From positions 112,204,587 to 112,268,586 of the forward strand of contig OZ038382.1 of NCBI GenBank assembly GCA_964036045.1: DNA of 64,000 nucleotides, given 5' to 3'. Of this stretch, positions 1 through 10,083 are shown in pieces (position 1 is the first letter of the stretch; each line of letters opens with the position of its first letter). This stretch comes from Eutreptiella sp. 'Long Island Sound 2002'. Taxonomy: Eukaryota > Euglenozoa > Euglenophyceae > Eutreptiales > Eutreptiaceae. Both the position numbers and the translations under genes were made by a program. Below the pieces are notes generated by a model that was not told where the DNA came from, did not search any database, and saw only the letters and a list, made by a program, of their open reading frames with translations.

Positions 1-27
1 GGGCCGGAAAGTGGCGGCAGCCAGAGA

Positions 28-1404
28 ATGCATATCCGCGCTCCAGGCATTGGCTACCTTGGGGACAGGCTATGGAGAATTTTCAAGGCGCCGGTGGGTT
101 CCCCGGGGCGGCGACAGTTGGGGGGGCCCGACCTCCTCCAGCTTATGGCCGAATCATGCTCCGGGGTGGGGGAGTGCAAAATTTATGCCGCAGCGGTCCT
201 GTCCTTCGCCACGCTGTGCAGGGTGGGAGAAATATTGTCGCTTCGCCGATCGAACGTCTCCAAGGTGGGGATCACGTACCAGGGGATCAAACGAGACCAT
301 CGCCAAATCACGAGGCGCGTGGGACCGTACGCGCAGGCATGGGCTACATGGCTCCGCCGGATCGCCCTTGGTGAGGCGCCAGCGTTGGGACGCGCAACGG
401 ACCTCGAAATGGGTATGGCCAAGCTCTTGCAGGGGACAGACAGAGGAGAGGCCAGATGGCAGCCCTGGAGGCGGGCAGGCGCGACCTACCTCCGTTGGTT
501 GGGACTGCCGTGGCGGCACCTCCTGTGGTGGGGCAGATGGCATAGCATTAAAATTGCTTACCTGTATGTGTCTCCCCCCGACGAATTTGAATGTGTCCAG
601 ACTACGCGACTGCCCTGGCTAGCCACTGAGGGAATCTGTTGGAGAAAAACCGATATCAGGGACTTGTGGCCGCCCAGCCTCGTGGAGCTCTTTGAAAATG
701 ACGAGACAGTCCGAAAGTCCCCGGTAGAGGCCAAGAGGACACGATCCACACGAGGAGACGGCGCGGCCGAGAAGTGGAGCGCCGCAGGAGAGCGGACGGT
801 CAGCGCAGGGCGCCAGGAGAGAGGAGCCCAAAAGTCTCGACGCACTGTTGCAGCGGGAGCCGCGGAGGCGGGAACCCTAGCGGACATCGAGCCTCTCGGG
901 GGCACGAGGTCCGTGGACCCGATGCCGGCACGGGGTAGGGCTGCCAGCGGAACACAGGAAGCCCCAATCACTTCAAAGGAGAGCTCCATTGACGTCGGTG
1001 AGGAACAGGACGTGGAGATGGGTCCCCCGCCGCAGCATGGCATCGATGGAGGAGCGAAACCCCCTGGACAACCTCAAGGGGGTGGACGGTTCCAAGGGCG
1101 GCCAAGGGGTTTCACGACGTGGAGTACACGGCCCCGAACCACTGCGGGTCTTGGAGCCAAACACCTGGCGACACTGACACGACGTGCAGCCGGCGCCGCC
1201 GGTAACGATGAGTGCCCCCGCCAGAGGGCTGTGGAGAGCCTGATCCAGTCGGAACGAGGTCAGGGGTGGCTAGACGAAATTTCTCAGGGCCTGAGATTAA
1301 GTGATGGCCTGCGGGGCTTATTGCACCGGCGCATCCGTTTCCTGTTCATCCAGGGGGGGAGGGTAGCCAGGGACCTGGGTATGGTGATGTGGATGACCAA
1401 TTGA
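28..1404 (+). pseudogene. tyrosine recombinase with disordered C-terminal linker (inactive)
   Basis: Site-specific recombinase thought to integrate a circular cDNA of the element. Catalytic-domain landmarks: CRVGE with Arg at residue 65, a WQPWRR box at 144-149 where the family has HxxR, and a WWGRW segment at 167-171 followed by a Tyr at 178 or 180. The minus-strand copy has WHCFRR at the same place, so His became Gln here, which should abolish normal catalysis. Residues from about 230 on are Arg/Gly/Glu-rich and probably disordered. Homology to copy 2 resumes at residue ~415 (LLHRRIRFLF) and then moves to another frame at ~1390. The start is unknown because the element begins before the window. 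Confidence 0.7.
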
Positions 1405-1688
1405 TTGCAGCCTTGGGCTCCCTGCGGGGGGGTGTGTGGTCCTGTGTGCTGCGGGATTCCACCTTCCCGGTTACTCTCCTCCTTAGCCTCGACCCCCATG
1501 TGTTGGATAGGGGGTTGGGACCGGTGGGTAGTATCCCCATCCCCGAGTTTTTATGGGATTTCCTTGCCCCACTCAATTTTCAGGACGTGACGGCTCGTGA
1601 TTTGGGAGAGATGCCAGAGATCTCCCCTGAAGGCCTCATTATGGCGTCTGCCTTAGTCGGGGACGGGGGCCTTCCGGCAATGTGCTGA
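1389..1688 (+). pseudogene. conserved helical domain between YR and RT
   Basis: This frame continues the YR protein after a frameshift near 1390. It encodes a stretch beginning MDDQLIAALGSL with a GGVWSCVL core and an IPEFLWDF motif. The same pattern (ETWVGALGEL, EGVWDSLLY, IPADLWHRV) occurs in the minus-strand copy near 3700-3900, so selection once kept it. Its function is unknown; it could be a Gag-like or RT-proximal connection domain. A TGA at 1686-1688 interrupts the frame, after which the same frame runs through a G run directly into the RT. Confidence 0.55.
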
Positions 1689-1703
1689 GGGGGGGGGGGT
1701 CCC

Positions 1704-2324
1704 ATGGGGCCCAACGGCTACTTGTTCCCCATCCCCAAGAATGCCGTGAAGCCGTCCATGATTGTGCATTTGGTGCGCCTGAAAAAATGCCACCGTTTTA
1801 ATCCGCCGCGTTTTAGTATGCCCTCGGTGGAGGATCTTGCCCTCCTTATACAGGCCCATAGTATGGGCCTTCCTAGGCTCTCACTGGGGTCCAACTGTTT
1901 GGAGCACCGGAACGACCCCTTCCTGCGTGAGCTTGAAAGTTTGCGTCTTTTGGCGGAACTTGGTGCTCCCCTCCTGGCTTGTCACATTGACCTTACCAAC
2001 GCCTTTTGGTCATTGACTTTGCCAGAGCCTTATAAAAACAGCTTTAGAGTGCGCATCGATGGAAAATCTTACGCTTTTTCTTGCCTGCCTTTTGGGTGGC
2101 GTTTTTCGCCGGTAATATGCCAGTACGTGCTTGCTTTTGTGACAGGGTTCATGGACACCAGTGGTTTCATGGTCCTGCACTATTTAGACGATTTCTTGGT
2201 TATTGGGTATGGTAAGGCCAGAGTGGGGTCGGTGTCACAACGGCTATGCGACGTCGGCGCAGGGCGGGGGCTGTCATACGCACTAAAAGTGTCCTGGAGC
2301 CGGTCCCTGAATTTCAGTGGTTGA
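1704..2324 (+). pseudogene. reverse transcriptase domain
   Basis: RNA-dependent DNA polymerase of the YR retrotransposon. Visible motifs in order are GYLFPIPKN (fingers, PxPK type), ACHIDLTNAFWS (motif A with the first Asp), CLPFGWRFSPVICQ (motif B) and LHYLDDFLV (motif C, YLDD catalytic pair). The spacing matches DIRS/VIPER and pararetrovirus-like RTs. The ORF is in frame with the upstream helical domain across the TGA at 1686. It loses frame at about 2250-2320, where the thumb sequence continues in another frame (EFQWLRKWLVF). A decayed copy, but the catalytic core is intact. Confidence 0.85.
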
Positions 2325-3162
2325 GAAAATGGCTGGTGTTTTCGGGGAATGGTGCGGGGGTCTTCCCAAAAGGGCAGGGGGGGGCCGCTTTGCTTGGCCT
2401 CTGGATCCGGGCTGCGGTGCCGCCCCTTACCCGCAAGCACGCCCGTAGGATCCTGGTTGCGCCCGACAGTGGGGTTCGCCCCTTTTCTGAGTGGCTGGTG
2501 GGCCCACTGTCAGTGGGGGGCAAAGTGGCTTCAGCACTGCCCCCTATCCTTGGTCCAAAGCCTCCTGCACTGCCTCGTGCTTTCCTACAGGGCTTGGAAA
2601 CCACAGGTATTGCTTCCTCTTAGCATCCTTGGGGGGGGGGATCCTGTATGTGGAGGCCGCCTTTGATGTTAACAAATTCAAAGTCGGGGTCTGGGGCCTA
2701 GCTCTGGGTGGCCGAGTGTTCCCCTGCCCCCCCGGGGTGCGCACACAGCAAGAGGCCGAACTCAAAGCCCTGGTTCGTGGGGTTCGGCTCTGCATCAGGG
2801 TGGGCTGGTCTGTTTGGCGTCTTATACGGGATAATTCCTCAGCTTTGGAACAGGTCGCTTCCCTGCGCGCAAGTGCGGGGCTGCGACGCCAAAACAGACA
2901 CCTGCGGAAGTTATTTTACTTGCTCCAGCGCCTGGAAGGCTTGGTGTATCTAGAGTTTGTCCCGGGGGACCCTAGGACCCGGCGGAAGGTGGTTCCAGGG
3001 TGGACTCGGAGTGGAGGGGGCAGGTGCAGGATGCCTGTGAGGGGGCTGCAGACCGCCACATGGCTTGACAATCGTTCCCTGGGGTCCCCTACCCAGTCTA
3101 GGTCTTGGGTTTCCCTAAAGGACGTCGGGGAGCAGCCTGTAACCTGGATGCAGTGGCACTAG
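2300..3162 (+). pseudogene. RT connection and RNase H domain
   Basis: RNase H that would remove RNA from the RNA-DNA hybrid. From about 2640 the protein reads GGGILYVEAAFD, then TQQEAELKALVRG (acidic residue in a QQxAEL motif), then RLIRDNSSAL (Asp of the active site), then LRRQNRHLRKLF and LEFVPG. This is the RNase H pattern of DIRS-like and pararetroviral elements. The upstream connection region (2305-2600) lies in a second frame, so a frameshift separates it from RNase H. The end of the frame at 3160 lacks the usual NPAD segment after VPG, which suggests a damaged 3' end. Confidence 0.7.
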
Positions 3163-3252
3163 GGTCGGCTGAACAGCTGTCCTGTTTTTTTGGGAAGCAA
3201 GGCCATGAGACGTGCTATGGTTTTGCCCCTGTGCGAGTGAACAAAAATAAGC

Positions 3253-3524
3253 AGCGAGGAACCACAATATGCCTAAATTGTGTTTTGCTTTGTTCGTAAA
3301 ACGACTGTTAGCTTTGCTAACTGGGGTTTTATTTGCCTGTCTTATTTATTCCAGATTGTTTTTGAAATTTTGCCTGGGTAAGCCCGCCCACCCGCCACGA
3401 ATGGCACGGCGCCCACCCGCGCTCCCAACGAACAGCTTGTGTTTCTATGGCGTCAATACGCCTTTGTGGAATATGGTATAGTAGCGAGGAACCACAATAT
3501 GCCTGAATTGTGTTTTGCTTTGTT
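3253..3524. repeat. 42-bp direct repeat pair between the two YR elements
   Basis: A 42-bp sequence starting AGCGAGGAACCACAATATGC occurs at 3253-3294 and 3483-3524 with one mismatch, 230 bp apart. The pair sits just 3' of the RNase H of copy 1 and just beyond the 3' break of copy 2. YR retrotransposons often carry split or terminal repeats, so this may be part of the element end. About 3163-3630 otherwise shows no gene. Confidence 0.75.
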
Positions 3525-3629
3525 GGTAGTGCTTGGCAGTGCTCTTTGGAATGATGAAAGGAAAAACCGAGGGGGGGGGGTGTGTCCTGCTTCAAGACCT
3601 ACGCCTCCTCAAGTGTCGCCACGATGGGT

Positions 3630-4271
3630 TCAACACCCGGGCCTATCCTGCCAGCCCCCCCCCTCCGGGTCCGCCTCCACATTATACTTCATCGCTCGCT
3701 CAACGAAGTCAGGCGGTACTACCCGGTGCCAGAGATCAGCCGGTATCTCATATGCCCCTAGGCGTCCGAACCCCTTCGCGGCCAAAGACGGGTCAGTGCG
3801 CATAAGGACAGGGACGGGCGATGTGGTCAAATACAAGAGAGAATCCCAGACCCCCTCCCCCAGCTCCCCAAGCGCACCAACCCATGTCTCCATGGTCCCC
3901 TCCAAACGCCAGTCCTCCGCGGTTGAAAAAAGCCTCGTGATTAGGAGGTGCATACGCTTCAGCAGCAGCTGCTGAGAGCAGCGACACCGCCTAGCTAACC
4001 ATTCCACATGGGGTGCAAGTGCCGCCATAAAACCGACAAAGACAGGCGGCGGCTCAGGTGGCACCGGGGGTGCATTGTCGGCTCCCGCGTTGCCCATCGA
4101 GGCCAGCCCCGGGGAAGGTTGTCTCTGGGGGCAGTGACCATATAGACAGTCGACCCCCCCCCGAGGGTGCCGCTGGCACTGAGCTAGCGGTTGCTTGTGT
4201 GTGGTCGGGTATTCGTGCGGCGCCCGGCCGCAGGTCAGAGTCACGATTGGCTGGCAAAATGGAACATCCAA
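3630..4271 (-). pseudogene. conserved helical domain, copy 2
   Basis: The convincing part is about 3630-4060. It encodes a Pro-rich lead (PPVPPEPPPVFVGF) followed by a helical domain with HVEWLARR, LLLKRMHLLITRLF, TMETWVGALGEL, GEGVWDSLLY and IPADLWHRVV. It aligns by eye with residues 430 onward of the plus-strand YR protein and its continuation at 1389-1688. Conservation in two diverged copies argues for a real domain. I cannot name a known family. The upstream part of this frame (above 4110) is probably not the native frame. Confidence 0.5.
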
Positions 4272-4278
4272 CTAGGGC

Positions 4279-4863
4279 TCAGTGGCGGCCCCTCTGGCGG
4301 CCCCCGAAGCGCCCCCGTGGCGCCTCCGTCGCGGCCACATTGACCGCCGTTGCACGTGGCCCGAGACACCTACGTTTAGACGGTGTTCCCTCCCCGGTCT
4401 CAGCTTGCTTGGGGCGGGGGCGCACAAAACAGCGTTGGGGTGTGGGGGGCTGCGCCGTTGACTGATTCGCCACTCCCACCGGCGCGCCAAGCGCCCCCTT
4501 CCTTTGCTCAGGACCGGGGACGCCCGTAGGCACAACTCGCTTGGCGGTGTGAGCGGTCTGGCACTGGCATTCGCTACCCTGTGCACCGGGTCTGCGGCGC
4601 TTCCGCGGTATGACCCCTCCCCCACCCCCTATCCCAACCTTGAAGGCCGGCCGTGTCCCTCCTTGAGGCCTTTCCGTGGGCGGCTGGATGATCACCACAC
4701 CGGAGCTCCTCGTGGAGCTGCCGTCGGAACCGTCCAAGGCAGGCATCCGTGTCCTCGGATGGGCCGGATACAGCACCTCCACTACAGCCACCCGCAGCAG
4801 GTGGGTCAGCCGTAACAGCTTTGCGGTCATCCTGAGGAGGAGGCAAGTGGACAGGACCGACAA
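4279..4863 (-). pseudogene. disordered Arg/Gly/Pro-rich linker of the YR protein
   Basis: An open minus-strand stretch between the YR catalytic domain and the conserved helical domain. It is rich in Arg, Gly, Pro and Ala, with basic clusters such as PRKRRRPG and SKRRCLGPR, and no fold I recognise. Copy 1 has a linker of like composition in the same position (residues 230-410). The frame is uncertain because several minus-strand frames are open here. Treat the translation as tentative. Confidence 0.3.
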
Positions 4864-5897
4864 AGCCAGAAATCCTCCTCGAGCTTGTCAGCGCCGAAAA
4901 TGCCTCCGCCCCACACTGCAATGCAGTTGGTAATCTCCCCCTCGCCATTCCCCACCGACTCCGACGAAGGGGACGGGAGCTGTAACGGCCCGAGTACCTC
5001 TTGGTCTATGAACGCCATGGCATACCGCATCGCTGTGGGGGTATCCGTCCGCCCTCCCCACTATTTGAAGTACGGCAGATTTGGCTTGCGGCACAAGGAT
5101 GCGCCAGCCCCGCCCCTTCGGAAGCAGTGCCACGCGTAGCCCCTCCGGCGGGTACCCGCCAACAGCTCGGCCAGGCCGCGCTCCAGGGCAGGGGCATCCC
5201 AGGCGACGCCATGAACGCGGGCGTAATCGCGGAGCCATCGTGCCCACGCTGCCGGGTATCGTGCCAGCGGACGCCTGTGCCAGCCTTGTTGTTTGGGCTT
5301 GCTGCGGAAGAACACGAGAGAGGCATCCTCAACGTCGCCTGGTCGTATGCTCGCTGCCTCCCCCACGCGGAGGAAGCAAACCGATGAGAGCACACCCAAG
5401 GCTGCAACGACTCGCTGCTGATCCGTGCTTGCTGCCGACCAAAGCTCACGCAACATAGGAGGCGTAGTGTAGTCCTGGCCTTTCGGCTGGGACCCGCCCC
5501 CCGCAATGCGTCGGTGGAACAGCAAGACCGTGGGCGGAAGGATACACAGGTCCTCCCGGGCCAGGACGGCGGCGAAGATGCCGCGCATGCCCGAGGCGGA
5601 TTGGCCCTGGCCGGACCGCACGGCGAGGCTCTCGGCCAGGACCTCCTGCAGGCCCAAGTCTTGGCGTTGTTGCTCGGTCTCCACCAACTGGTTACTTGCG
5701 GATCTGTAACGAGCCCGCGTCGATGGGCTCCAGTCGAGGATGGCTTGTGCTCGGACACTCCGTTCCCCGTCAGCTCGTGTTGCTTCGTCCCACATATCTC
5801 TTGCCGCGAGGAAAGTACCTGCGGTGACTCCCCACAAGGGTGCATCGGCTCCGTGCCGTGCCACGCTCCGTGCCCTGTCCGGCGCTGGATGCCCTGA
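4830..5897 (-). pseudogene. tyrosine recombinase, copy 2 (near-intact catalytic site)
   Basis: The longest frame (5864 down to 5061) holds a helical core-binding region (residues 40-115) and a catalytic domain with FLRVGEAASIR (Arg166), FRSKPKQQ (Lys189/191) and YAWHCFRRGG (His246, Arg249). Then comes an in-frame TAG at 5061-5063, followed in the same frame by WGGRTD and AMRYAMAF, which supplies the terminal Tyr. Copy 1 has WWGRW at the same site, so the TAG probably replaced a Trp codon. N-terminal residues likely continue upstream in another frame to about 5900. All catalytic residues except that one interruption are present. Confidence 0.75.
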
Positions 5898-5957
5898 CGA
5901 GGCACTCTGGGCATCCGGCTCACCCCTGCGCCCGTCGGGGTGGCCGGCATGGAATAA

Positions 5958-6647
5958 TCAGCTCCAATAGGGGCACTGGAAATGCCAATGCTGGCGCTCC
6001 CCTTCGGGCTTGCGCGGATCTCGGCAGCGTCGGCAGTCTTCGGAAGGCTTGGCAGCCACGGGAATATGATTGCCATTGCTGGCAATCCACTTCAGCACAC
6101 CCTCCTAGGTGACGAACTTTACCCCGCGGTATGTGAACTGCGGGCCTCCACGCGCCAACGCCTTCTCCCACTGGAGCTTGTCCAGTGTGTCTCTGGCCTC
6201 CGCAGTCTGCTGCTGCGCCGTGTACCGGGAGCGGTAAGCCTGATGGCTTTGCTGCAGACATGCCCACATCCTGTATGCCACGGTATCGCCCGGGCTGGCC
6301 TGCGAAGCGAAATCCCCTCCAACCCCGGCCGGCCGTGCGGGCTGCGGCACCGCCACCACGCACTGGCTCAGAGCATCCAAGACGTCTCGCATCCACTGGG
6401 GCATCCGCTCGCGGCCCTGAAATTCTTGCAGCGTGGCCTCATTTAGCTCAAGGACCACCACCTGGTCCGCGATCTTCTGTGCCTCCAGCCGAGCTCTCAG
6501 GCCTTCCATTTCCAGCCTCCGGCGGTCGAGCATTGCTTTCAATTCTTCCGCCGTCGCGTTGTCAGGAACTGCTGACGGAGGTGCCGGGGCATTGGAACCC
6601 GACCCCTCATTCTGGGACAGACTCTTGGCAGGGGAGCGAGCAAACAT
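5958..6647 (-). pseudogene. Gag-like protein: coiled coil plus CCHC/CCHH-type zinc finger
   Basis: A protein starting at Met (6647) with a low-complexity head, a heptad-rich helix (residues 34-75: EELKAMLDRRRLEMEGLRAR and on) and a Pro/Ala spacer. After an in-frame TAG at 6105 a zinc-finger-like tail follows: EDCRRCRD then HWHFQCPYW, which is Cys-x2-Cys with downstream His and Cys. The position upstream of YR and the coiled coil/zinc-finger layout suit a structural or nucleic-acid-binding Gag-like protein. No retroviral Gag homology is visible. Confidence 0.5.
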
Positions 6648-6689
6648 GCTGTCAGAAAGAAATTAAAATTCAGAACAATCCTGAATGAA

Positions 6690-7175
6690 AGTGGTAAACA
6701 GTGTTTGTTGGGACAAACACAGGATCTACATGATGTTGATAGAAGGGAATCACAATGGTAGCCATTCCGCCTCCAGTTGTGCGGGGTACCATACTCATCA
6801 AAGTGACGTTTCGCAGCTCATTTGAATTGTTCACCCCTCTTGATGCCATTGTGCCGTGAATGTGGGTTTTGCCATCTAGGGTCGGTGATAGCGTTTCTTC
6901 ATTGAGAAATTGTGCGCCTCAAATAGCGGATATAAAGAAATGCTATCATGCATCTTTTCTTGTATAAAAACACAATAATTTTTTAGGAGTTCCCCCACTC
7001 TCTATGGCTCCCTCTGCCTCAAGTTTTTTGACGTCGTCATTCAATTTTGCCACAGCATCCATCCTTTGTAGATGGGCCATATCGTCCCCCCCATCAAAAA
7101 CCCACGATGAGGCCCATGCCTGACCATCATGGTGTGCCCCCCTATCCTCCCATAGGTCCACAAACATGTCACAGC
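6690..7175. other. AT-richer spacer with a small minus-strand open frame
   Basis: No convincing gene. On the minus strand 7230-6946 encodes 94 residues with a plausible coding feel (MFVDLWEDR, SSWVFDGGDD, VKKLEAEGAIES) but no family match that I can name. It could be an exon or a transposon scrap. Its 5' part overlaps the tandem duplication starting at 7176. Confidence 0.25.
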
Positions 7176-7347
7176 GTGTGGCGCTGGCATTATGAAAAAC
7201 AGTGGCATCAGAACAGATTACAATAGCCAAATATGTAATGGAATTTTTCTATACAGTATTTGTGTGGCGCTGGCATTGTGAAAAACAGTGGCATCAAAAC
7301 AGATTACAATAGCCAAATATGTAATGGAATTTTTTTATACAGTATTT
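7176..7347. repeat. 86-bp tandem duplication (2 copies)
   Basis: The unit beginning GTGTGGCGCTGGCATT occurs at 7176 and again at 7262, a period of 86 bp, with only a few substitutions. It sits directly against the foldback repeat at 7355. Confidence 0.85.
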
Positions 7348-7354
7348 GTGCCGA

Positions 7355-7459
7355 TGCCACGGATATCTGCGTTGTATCCCGTGGCATATACCACGGATAT
7401 CTCCCTCCGGTCAAAATCCGTGGTATATGCCACGGGATGCGACGCAGATATCCGTGGCA
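7355..7459. repeat. 44-bp inverted repeat (foldback), left of the piggyBac locus
   Basis: The arm at 7355-7398 and the arm at 7416-7459 are reverse complements at 42 of 44 positions, with a 17-bp spacer. The core is ATCCGTGGTATATGCCACGG. Further partial copies run to about 7522. A related foldback lies at 13859-13955, so the two bracket the piggyBac-type gene. Confidence 0.9.
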
Positions 7460-7559
7460 TTGGGCACAAATATTATATCCGTGGCATTAAGGCCCGAGGA
7501 TATCCGCAGATATCCGTGGTATATGACCCAAGGAAATTAGCGCGCATCCTTGCACACTC

Positions 7560-8594
7560 CCCGTGATCACCCATGCATACGAGACATGTGAAGAACACAT
7601 CGGAGCTTACCCAGCTACGGCGGGGGGGGGGGGGGGGCTCCGGCTCTGCCGTGCCGCGGTGCCTCCACATAGGGTGTGTCGTGTCACATGGGGCCCCCGC
7701 TGTGTCGTGTTGTGTGAGGGTGATCTGCACTTGTGTCACCTCTGCCGGTCGTGCCACCATGACACGGAAGGGGGGGTGGCAGGGAGGGGAGGGGGCGTAC
7801 CATCGGAAAGTGTGCCGGGTCACGTGCCGTGACATGGGTAAGCTCCATTTGTGAACACCACTTGGAGTAAAACACATCCGAAATGAGCGTTCTCCCATGC
7901 AACTTCAAACAACCTTTCCACAATCATGGAACATATAAGCACAAATGGATGGTCTACTGGGAGCCAATCATTTCGGTGACACAAGATTTGAAAGCCCAAG
8001 AGAACCAAACTTGGAAGGAAACCTGAGCTTGGCACAAGCCATGTTCCTTTGGCTACCAGACGGGACGGAGGACCGGTCTGGTCTTGTGGGGAAAATTATC
8101 ACTTGGTGGGCAAGGACAGGGTCGAGGGTTTTGAAAGGTGGCCGAAATGATGGTTTTAGTGGTTTTCTTAGATTCAACAATATTTCCAAGAAACACAGTA
8201 AGACCGATTTCAGAGACCAGGCGGACCGGTCTTTGCAAACTGAACGGACCGGACCACTTAGGTACACTTTGGAGCACTTTGTTACAATTGCCTCCCAAAC
8301 CCGCCTTTGCGTGCCCGTTGCAGCATGCACGCCGCCACACACCATGCACAAACCACACACACAAACGCAGACTTTGTTTCCCATGTCCTCTTGGGTGCTT
8401 GAATGATGTATGATGGGTGGGATGCACAATTAGTAAGTAAACGGATCTCGTCCAAACAGTTTCATGCAGACTGGTCCGAACCGGTCTTCCGAACCTCACT
8501 CCCGGTCCCCTGCTTCCTGTTGTCTTTTCATAGGACCGGTCAGACCGCTCTGCCCGCTCGCTTTTTGCTTAGTGTGCTATAATGCTTGTTTCAG
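7560..8594. other. 5' region of the piggyBac-type gene: G run, intron-like repeats, no clear exon
   Basis: Contains a G run of about 16 at 7621 and then unremarkable sequence. From 8069 on there are several ACCGGTC-type motifs (8069, 8219, 8239, 8470-8485, 8533) like those in the introns downstream. The stretch ends in a good acceptor (TGCTTGTTTCAG at 8583-8594). It is probably the 5' intron and upstream region of the gene that follows. Confidence 0.4.
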
Positions 8595-9427
8595 GCCCCG
8601 GCTCCAAGATCCCAGGCGTGAAGGATGGAGAGACGCCCGTGCCCACATCGTTCAAGAAGGTACGGGCCGGTGACCGCGTCGTTGTGTTGTTGAAGGGCTC
8701 CCACGGCGGCCGTTACATCGGGAAGTGCGAGAGCCAAGGTTCGGGCAAGATGTCGCTGTCGGCCACAAGCTATTACACCGAAGATGCAAAGACCGGGGCC
8801 CTCAAGAAACATCTCCAAGGGCGACGTGGACTTTGTTTCGGAGGACGTCATCGGGAGTTGGGTCATTTCAGAAGCAAAGACTTCTACTCCGGGGCAGAGA
8901 ATTACGGCGCGAGCAGCGCAGTCCCGCAAACGGAAAGTGGAAGAGGAGGACGAAGACGAGGACGAAGACACGGACGAAGACGAGGAAGAAGACGACGAGG
9001 AGGAGGAGGAAAAAAGCGTGATGGAGATCCCGGAAGAAGAGGCAAAGGAGGAAGAGAAAGAGAGGAAAAAAGGCAAGCCGGCGAAGGAGAAGCACGCCAC
9101 CAAAAAGCGGATGCCGGTCCCTTTTTTCATTAAAATCACAGCCGAGGGTAGTGAGGCCGCCTCGTCGCCCCGCACAAGCAAGAAAGGCAGGAAGGCCTCC
9201 ACCCAGGACGAAGAGAGGTCGCTGGAAGAGGTGCGCATGAAGAATGCGTTGGAGGAGTACGGCACAACCTTGACCAAGCTTGGGCAACAGGTACGCCAAT
9301 GCCTGCTTGGCCAACCCCAATCCAAGACACTTTTGGCGGCAGCCCTACAGTTGATGTTTGAGTGCCCGAACAACATTCTTCGTGGTCCTCTGTGCATTTG
9401 GTTGGATTACATCGTGGCACAGCGCAA
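8595..9427 (+). pseudogene. piggyBac-type gene, exon with acidic/basic low-complexity region
   Basis: Begins after TTGTTTCAG and ends at a GTGAAT donor at 9428. The first part reads KVRAGDRVVVLLKG and GGRYIGKC, reminiscent of a small beta-rich domain. After a frameshift near 8810 it continues KGDVDFVSEDVIGSWVISEA, a long Glu/Asp run, a Lys-rich stretch with KEKHATKKR, and a helical end (NALEEYGTTLTKLGQQVRQ). The acidic-then-basic layout suggests a nuclear or chromatin-associated N-terminal region. The opposite-strand Ser-rich frame is a shadow of the Glu codons. Confidence 0.5.
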
Positions 9428-9532
9428 GTGAATGGATCCGCTTCGTTCGCCGGGTGGTCCCCAATCCGAGGAATACGCAGGTGTGTGGTTTAGATCAGTT
9501 GATACAGGGACCACTCAGACCGGTTTGTGCAA

Positions 9533-9712
9533 ACTGCGTCGAACCGTTTGGACCGGTCCACTTTATCAGACTTCACACGAAGACTGGTCGGACCGGTCTG
9601 TACAAACTGTCGTAAACCGTTCGGACCGGTCCACTTTAGCACACTTCACATGGAGACCGGTCGGACCGGTCTTTGCGGACTGTCGTAAAAGGTTCGGGCC
9701 GCTCCACTTGGG
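9533..9712. repeat. intronic ACCGGTC repeats (piggyBac-type locus)
   Basis: Within the intron 9428-9735 at least three copies of a ~65-bp pattern centred on GACTGGTCGGACCGGTCTG or close variants are visible, each followed by a TAAACCGTTCGGACCGGTCC-like segment. Confidence 0.8.
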
Positions 9713-9735
9713 TCCATTTTATTCCATTTCTCCAG

Positions 9736-10006
9736 AGAGAAGGTGTTGAATGGGGCTGCAACGTGTGCCAAGTGCTTGGGGATCAAGGATGAGCCCGACA
9801 TGGACATGGGCATGCCCGCCGCGCCCAACCGTGGGCCCGCCACGCACAACCCGGGGCATCACATCACCATCACCCCACCCGCCGCAAAGACCATTGACCC
9901 GGACATCCCGGGGCACGTGCAGACCATGGATCAGCTCACGACTCCACATTTGCGGGAGAAATTCATGGCCCTCAAACGCGAATTGCAGCGCACCGTGTTC
10001 GAGCTG
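9736..10006 (+). pseudogene. piggyBac-type gene, exon with CxxC and coiled coil
   Basis: Acceptor TTTCTCCAG at 9727-9735, donor GAGCTG/GTATGG at 10007. Encodes REKVLNGAATCAKCLGIKDE, a Pro-rich middle, and a helix LREKFMALKRELQRTVFEL. The minus-strand piggyBac locus also has a Cys-x2-Cys (VCTGC) followed by a helix (DKFVRYVRMAGLLAYEL), so this exon pair may be homologous. Confidence 0.5.
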
Positions 10007-10083
10007 GTATGGGTATGGAGAACTTAACGGCCGTTTGTGGTAGTGTGCGCAACTCGCTGCCCCCTCTGCCGCGCCACTTTTAG

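Larger units (their letters stand above)
1..3162 (+). mobile_element. YR retrotransposon, copy 1 (YR - linker domain - RT - RNase H)
   Basis: A retrotransposon encoding a tyrosine recombinase instead of a DDE integrase. In order along the plus strand I see a YR domain (about 210-570), a low-complexity linker, a conserved helical domain (1260-1690), an RT with a YLDD box (1704-2320) and an RNase H (2640-3010). The left end lies outside the window. Homology to the minus-strand copy at 3630-6647 supports treating YR and the following domain as one unit. YR upstream of RT is the VIPER order; in DIRS and Ngaro the YR is 3'. The copy is dead: the recombinase histidine is changed, at least two frameshifts occur, and a TGA lies in frame at 1686. 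Confidence 0.8.
3630..6647 (-). mobile_element. YR retrotransposon, copy 2 (Gag-like - YR - linker domain), 3'-truncated
   Basis: A second copy of the same family in opposite orientation. Reading down from 6647: a coiled-coil/zinc-finger Gag-like protein, a YR domain retaining Arg, HxxR and Tyr signatures, a disordered linker, and the helical domain shared with copy 1. No RT follows, because at 3630 the sequence meets the 3' side of copy 1. The two copies are therefore tail to tail. In-frame TAG codons at 6105 and 5061 and several frame changes show decay. Confidence 0.7.

Noticed and set aside
1-3162. Classical DIRS element
   Set aside because: YR is 5' of RT in both copies, I see no methyltransferase-like domain, and no inverted terminal repeats are visible.
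7600-7860. Mitochondrial or plastid insert
   Set aside because: No organelle gene or rRNA segment could be recognised; only a G run and GT-rich sequence.
8591-9397. Minus-strand Ser-rich ORF opposite the first exon of piggyBac locus 1
   Set aside because: It is the complement of Glu/Asp codons. The plus-strand acidic frame has splice sites and sense on both sides.
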